A stretch of DNA of 6,911 nucleotides from Solirubrobacteraceae bacterium (GTDB taxonomy: Bacteria > Actinomycetota > Thermoleophilia > Solirubrobacterales > Solirubrobacteraceae): assembly GCA_025928415.1 (NCBI GenBank), contig JAICJK010000132.1, positions 1-6,911 of the forward strand. The letters run 5' to 3'. Below are positions 1 through 6,911 of the stretch, in pieces. Position 1 is the stretch's first letter. Each line of letters opens with the position of its first letter. The translations under genes were made by a program, and so were the position numbers. The notes beneath the pieces were generated by a model. That model did not search any database. It saw only the letters and a program-made list of their open reading frames with translations, and was not told the origin of the DNA.

Positions 1-1564
1 AGCATGAAGTTCTCGCTGAAGGCGTACATCAGCGAGAAGGTCAGCTGGTGGTGGTGGTACTTGCGGTAGACGGGGTCCTGCTGGAAGTAGGCCAGCGTGT
101 CGTGCATCCAGCCCATGTTCCACTTGAAGCCGAAGCCCAGCCCGCCGACGTAGGTCGGCCGCGAGACGCCCGGCCAGGCCGTCGACTCCTCGGCCGCGGA
201 GATCACGCCGGGCTCGCGCGCGTAGAGCACCTCGTTGGTCTCCTTGAGGAACGAGACCGCGTCGAGGTCCTCGTTGCCCCCGAACTGGTTGGGGATCCAC
301 TGGCCCTCCTCGCGCGAGTAGTCGAGGTAGAGCATCGAGGCGACGGCGTCGACGCGGATGCCGTCCGCATGGCCCTCGCGCGCCCAGAACAGCGCGCTGG
401 CCAGCAGGAAGTTGCGCACCTCGTGGCGCCCGAAGTTGAACACGAGCGTCCCCCAGTCGGGGTGCGCGCCGCGGCGCGGGTCGTCGTGCTCGTAGAGCGC
501 CGTGCCGTCGAAGCGCGCCAGCGCCCACGCGTCGCGCGGGAAGTGCGCCGGGACCCAGTCGAGGATCACGCCGAGGCCCGCGGCGTGCAGGCGGTCGACC
601 ATCGCCTTGAAGTCGTCGGGCGAGCCGTGCCGCGGGGTGGGCGCGAAGTACGAGGTCACCTGGTAGCCCCACGACCCGCTGAACGGGTGGGCCATCACCG
701 GCAGCAGCTCGACGTGGGTGAAGCCCAGGTCGGTGCAGTAGTCCGCGAGCTGCTCGCCGAGCTCGGCGTAGGACAGCTCGCGGTCGGGGGCCCCGGGGTC
801 GCGCCGCCAGGAGCCCAGGTGGACCTCGTAGACGCTGACCGGCTCGCGCAGCGGCTCGGACGCCGCGCGGCGCGCCAGCCACGCCTCGTCGCGCCACGCG
901 TGGCGCGGGCGGTGGACGACCGACGCGGTCAGCGGCGGCAGCTCGGCCTCGAAGGCGTAGGGGTCGGCCTTGAGCACCAGGGCGCCGTCCTGGGCGCGGA
1001 TCTCGTACTTGTAGCGGCTGCCCTCGGGCACGCCGGGGACGAACAGCTCCCAGATGCCCGACGAGCCCATCGACCGCATCGGGTGCAGGCGCCCGTCCCA
1101 GCCGTTGAAGTCCCCGACGACGCTGACCGAGCGGGCGGCGGGCGCCCAGACCGAGAAGGCGACCCCGGCCACGCCCGCGAGCTCGCGCACGTGCGCGCCC
1201 ATCGCCTCGTAGAGCGCCTCGTGGCGGCCCTCGCCCGCCAGGTGCAGGTCCAGGTCGCCGAGCGTCGGCAGGAAGGCGTAGGGGTCGCGGACCGTGAACG
1301 TCGCGCCGTCCGGGTAGCCGACCTCCAGCTCGTAGGCCAGCGGCAGCTCCGCGCCGGGCAGCGTCGCCTCGAACACGCCGGCCGGATGCAGCGCCTGCGC
1401 CTCGACCGGCGCGCCGCCCGCGGGGTGCACCACGACCGCGCTCGCGTCCGGGCGATAGGCGCGCACCACGGCGCCGCCGTCCGGGCAGGGATGGGCGCCC
1501 AGCCACGCGTGGGGCTCGCGGTGGTCGCGCGCGACGATGCGCTCGAGGTCGGAGGAGATGGTGC

Positions 1565-1568
<4 letters not shown>
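1..1568 (-). CDS. glgB: 1,4-alpha-glucan branching enzyme GlgB (3' end cut by window edge)
   Basis: Cytoplasmic enzyme that cuts an alpha-1,4-glucan chain and rejoins it through an alpha-1,6 bond; the last step of the GlgE pathway and also of classical glycogen synthesis. 522 complete codons are present of a usual ~700-740, so roughly the last 200 residues lie beyond base 1. Residues ~5-105 look like the extra N1 domain found in actinobacterial and E. coli GlgB, ~130-225 are a CBM48 module ([10 protein letters not shown] at 151-160), and the GH13_9 barrel starts near [11 protein letters not shown] (244-254). Region I is DWVPAHF (337-343). The nucleophile is Asp407 in DGIRVDAV and the acid/base is Glu460 in AEEST. 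The last visible residues, FSENFM, stop just before where the family has its SHDEV motif with the third catalytic Asp. The ATG overlaps the mak stop codon (ATGA); a GGAGG lies 13 bases upstream inside mak. Family assignment is very secure. Confidence 0.97.
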
Positions 1569-2975
<1,407 letters not shown>

Positions 2976-2989
<14 letters not shown>

Positions 2990-4660
2990 CGTCGGGCCGG
3001 AGGATGAACCAGTAGAAGCCGCGGGGCGCGAGCGTCAGGAGATAGGGCAGCTCGCCGATCCGGGGGAACCGCGTCCGCCCGAGCATCTCCTCCGGGTGCC
3101 GACCTTCCCATGCCCGCAGGTCGAGCTCGACGAACTGCGCCGAGCGGGCCAGGTTGTGGACGCACAGCACCACGTCCTCCTCGTAGCGCCGGACGTGGGC
3201 GAAGATCTTCGGGTTGGAGGGCTCCAGCGGCTCGTAGGTCCCGACGCCGAAGACCGGGTGCTCCTTGCGCAGCGAGATGAAGCGCCGCATCCAGCGCAGC
3301 AGCGAGGTCGGGGTGCGCAGCGCGGCCTCCACGTTGACCGCCTGGTAGCCGTAGACCGGGTCCATCTGCGCCGGCGCGTAGAGCTGTGCGAAGTCCGCCC
3401 GCGAGAACCCGCCGTTGCGATCGCTGCTCCACTGCATCGGCGTGCGCACGCCGTCGCGGTCGCCGAGGAACACGTTGTCGCCCATCGCGATCTCGTCGCC
3501 GTAGTAGAGGACCGGCGAGCCCGGCAGCGAGAACAGGATCGCGTGCATCAGCTCCATCTCGTCGCGCCCGTTGTCGAGCAGCGGCGCCAGCCGCCGGCGG
3601 ATCCCCACGTTGATCTTCATCCGCGGGTCCTTGGCGTACTCGGTGTACATGTAGTCGCGCTCGTCGTCGGTGACCATCTCGAGCGTCAGCTCGTCGTGAT
3701 TGCGCAGGAACAGGCCCCACTGGCACGACTCGGGGATGTCCGGGGTCCGCTCGAGGATCTCGTAGAGCGGCGTGGCCTCCTCGCGCCGGATCGCCATGAA
3801 CATGCGCGGCATGACCGGGAAGTGGAAGGCCATGTGGCACTCGTCGCCGTCGCCGAAGTACTCGACGACGTCCTCGGGCCACTGGTTGGCCTCGGCGAGC
3901 AGGACCCTGTCGGGGTACTCGCGGTCGACGGTCGCGCGCACCTCCTTGAGGAAGGCGTGGGTCTCGGGGAGGTTCTCGCAGTTGGTGTCCTCGCGCTCGA
4001 ACAGGTAGGGGACCGCGTCGAGGCGGAAGCCGTCCAGGCCGGCGTCCAGCCAGTGGCGCAGGTTGTCGAGCATCGCCTCGCGGACCGCGGGGTTGTCGAA
4101 GTTCAGGTCGGGCTGGTGGGAGAAGAAGCGGTGCCAGTAGTAGGCGCCGGCCACCGGGTCCCAGGTCCAGTTGGAGACCTCGGTGTCGGTGAAGATGATG
4201 CGCGCGCCGGCGTAGCGCTCGTCGGTGTCCGACCACACATACCAGTCGCGCTCCGGCGAGCCCGGCGGGGCGGTGCGCGCGCGCTGGAACCACGGGTGGT
4301 CGGACGAGGTGTGGTTCATCACGAGGTCGGCGATCACGCGCATCCCGCGCTCGTGGGCGGCCTCGATGCACGCCGCGGCGTCGTCCATCGTCCCGTAGTC
4401 GGGATGGACGCGCTTGTAGTCGGCGATGTCGTAGCCGCCGTCGCGCAGCGGCGAGTCGTACATCGGCAGCAGCCAGATGCAGTCGATGCCCAGCCACTGC
4501 AGGTAGTCGAGCTTCTCGGTCAGCCCCGCGAAGTCCCCGGACCCGTCGCCGTTGCCGTCGAAGAAGCCCCGCAGATGGATCTCGTAGAAGACGGACGTCT
4601 TGAACCACAGGGGGTCGTGCTCGAACCAGGGGCCCGAGTGGCCGGGCGGCGGGGGCGGGC

Positions 4661-4664
<4 letters not shown>
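2976..4664 (-). CDS. treS: Trehalose synthase TreS (maltose alpha-D-glucosyltransferase), GH13_16
   Basis: 562 residues; cytoplasmic enzyme that interconverts trehalose and maltose, here feeding maltose to Mak. The N terminus is a short proline-rich tail followed by [20 protein letters not shown] (20-39), a hallmark of TreS. GH13 regions: [14 protein letters not shown] (113-126), nucleophile Asp216 in [11 protein letters not shown], acid/base Glu258 in [12 protein letters not shown], and third Asp324 in [23 protein letters not shown] (402-413) is also typical. It is a little shorter than mycobacterial TreS (about 590-600) and has no fused maltokinase domain, unlike many TreS proteins; the kinase is the separate next gene. 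The ATG at 4664 shares ATGA with the glgE stop. The same frame stays open upstream to about 6374, but that part reads as Arg/Gly/Pro/Ala low complexity inside glgE and is not TreS. No Shine-Dalgarno precedes the ATG, so coupling to glgE is likely. Confidence 0.96.
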
Positions 4665-6568
<1,904 letters not shown>

Positions 6569-6615
6569 GCTGGGCTCCTGCTTACCGTCCTTGCCCCCTT
6601 CCGAATCGCGGTGAC
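6569..6615. promoter_or_regulatory. 47-bp divergent glgE/malQ intergenic region
   Basis: The only non-coding stretch in the window. It separates the divergent GTG starts of glgE (minus) and malQ (plus). It must contain, or lie next to, the promoter for the glgE-treS-mak-glgB run and that of malQ. I see no convincing -35/-10 pair in either direction, so the promoters may reach into the opposite coding regions or be of a non-consensus type. The only clear element is the glgE ribosome site. No obvious inverted repeat that would suggest an operator was found by eye. Its regulatory role is inferred from position. Confidence 0.5.
6575..6579 (-). promoter_or_regulatory. Ribosome binding site of glgE
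   Basis: On the minus strand this reads AGGAG, followed by a 6-base spacer (CCCAGC) and then the GTG at 6568. It is the only well-placed Shine-Dalgarno sequence in the gene run and it decides the GTG start of glgE. Confidence 0.8.
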
Positions 6616-6911
6616 GTGAAGCTCCCCAGATCCAGCGGCGTCCAGCTCCACCTGACCAGCCTGCCCGGCGGGCGGCTCGGCCCGGGCGCGCGGGCCTGGG
6701 TGGACTGGCTGGCGGAGGCGGGGCAGACGTGGTGGCAGGTGCTACCGCTGGGCCCGCCGGACCGGCACCGCTCGCCCTACAAGGCGCACTCCGCGTTCGC
6801 CGCCTGGGACGGCTTCCTGGAGGACCCGGGCGCCGCCGTCGCGCCCGAGGAGGAGGCCGCCTTCCGCGAGCGCCACGCCTTCTGGATCGACGGCTGGGAG
6901 GCCTTCGCCGG
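6616..6911 (+). CDS. malQ: 4-alpha-glucanotransferase MalQ-like, GH77 (5' end only)
   Basis: 98 complete codons to the window edge. Amylomaltase transfers alpha-1,4-glucan segments between maltodextrins, releasing glucose; cytoplasmic. The N-terminal GH77 signatures are present: RSSGVQLHLTSLPGG (5-19; the family has RxSGvLLHpTSLPg), AWVDWLAEAGQTWWQVLPLG (27-46) and SPYKAHSAFA (53-62; the family has SPYxSxSAFAgNP). The GTG at 6616 is the first usable start: no ATG, GTG or TTG occurs in this frame between 6553 and 6616, and the conserved motif begins five codons later. GGTGA at 6610-6614 is at best a weak ribosome site. Odd: only about 27 residues separate SAFA from WIDGWEAFA, which resembles the family's WLDDYALF segment that normally lies some 90 residues on, so this copy seems compact. 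The catalytic residues lie beyond the window. It is divergent from glgE and could feed or drain the shared maltose pool. Confidence 0.85.
   Translation, partial: MKLPRSSGVQLHLTSLPGGRLGPGARAWVDWLAEAGQTWWQVLPLGPPDRHRSPYKAHSAFAAWDGFLEDPGAAVAPEEEAAFRERHAFWIDGWEAFA

Noticed and set aside
6581..6610. Possible -35/-10 elements (TTACCG, TTGCCC, GATTCG) in the divergent region.
   Set aside because: No pair with suitable spacing and match in either direction; single weak hexamers are not enough to call a promoter.

Overview
The window is a very GC-rich (about 70% by eye), almost fully coding piece of a bacterial chromosome. It carries the GlgE pathway, which makes alpha-glucan from trehalose. GC content, gene order and protein style point to an actinobacterium. 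A deep-branching lineage such as Thermoleophilia/Solirubrobacterales is possible, but that is an impression and not shown by the sequence.

Layout. Four genes run leftward on the minus strand in the order glgE (6568-4661), treS (4664-2976), mak/pep2 (2989-1565) and glgB (1568 to beyond base 1). There are no gaps: glgE/treS and mak/glgB share ATGA stop-start overlaps of 4 bases, and treS/mak overlap by 14 bases in different frames. This is the same order as the glgE-treS-pep2-glgB clusters known from Streptomyces. One gene runs rightward from 6616 and is cut by the right edge; it is the start of a GH77 4-alpha-glucanotransferase (malQ). Only 47 bases (6569-6615) separate it from glgE, and this is the only non-coding DNA in the window.

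How the genes work together (established for the families). TreS interconverts trehalose and maltose. Mak phosphorylates maltose with ATP to maltose 1-phosphate. GlgE transfers maltosyl units from maltose 1-phosphate to growing alpha-1,4-glucan chains. GlgB adds alpha-1,6 branches. MalQ disproportionates maltodextrins and could link maltose and glucose pools to the same pathway. Catalytic residues are visible and intact in GlgE, TreS and Mak. In GlgB the nucleophile and acid/base are present, and the third acidic residue lies just beyond the left edge.

I see no mobile element, RNA gene, CRISPR array or evidence of an undescribed system. The more unusual points are the seemingly shortened N-terminal region of MalQ, the very tight divergent promoter region, and the full overlap of all internal gene junctions.
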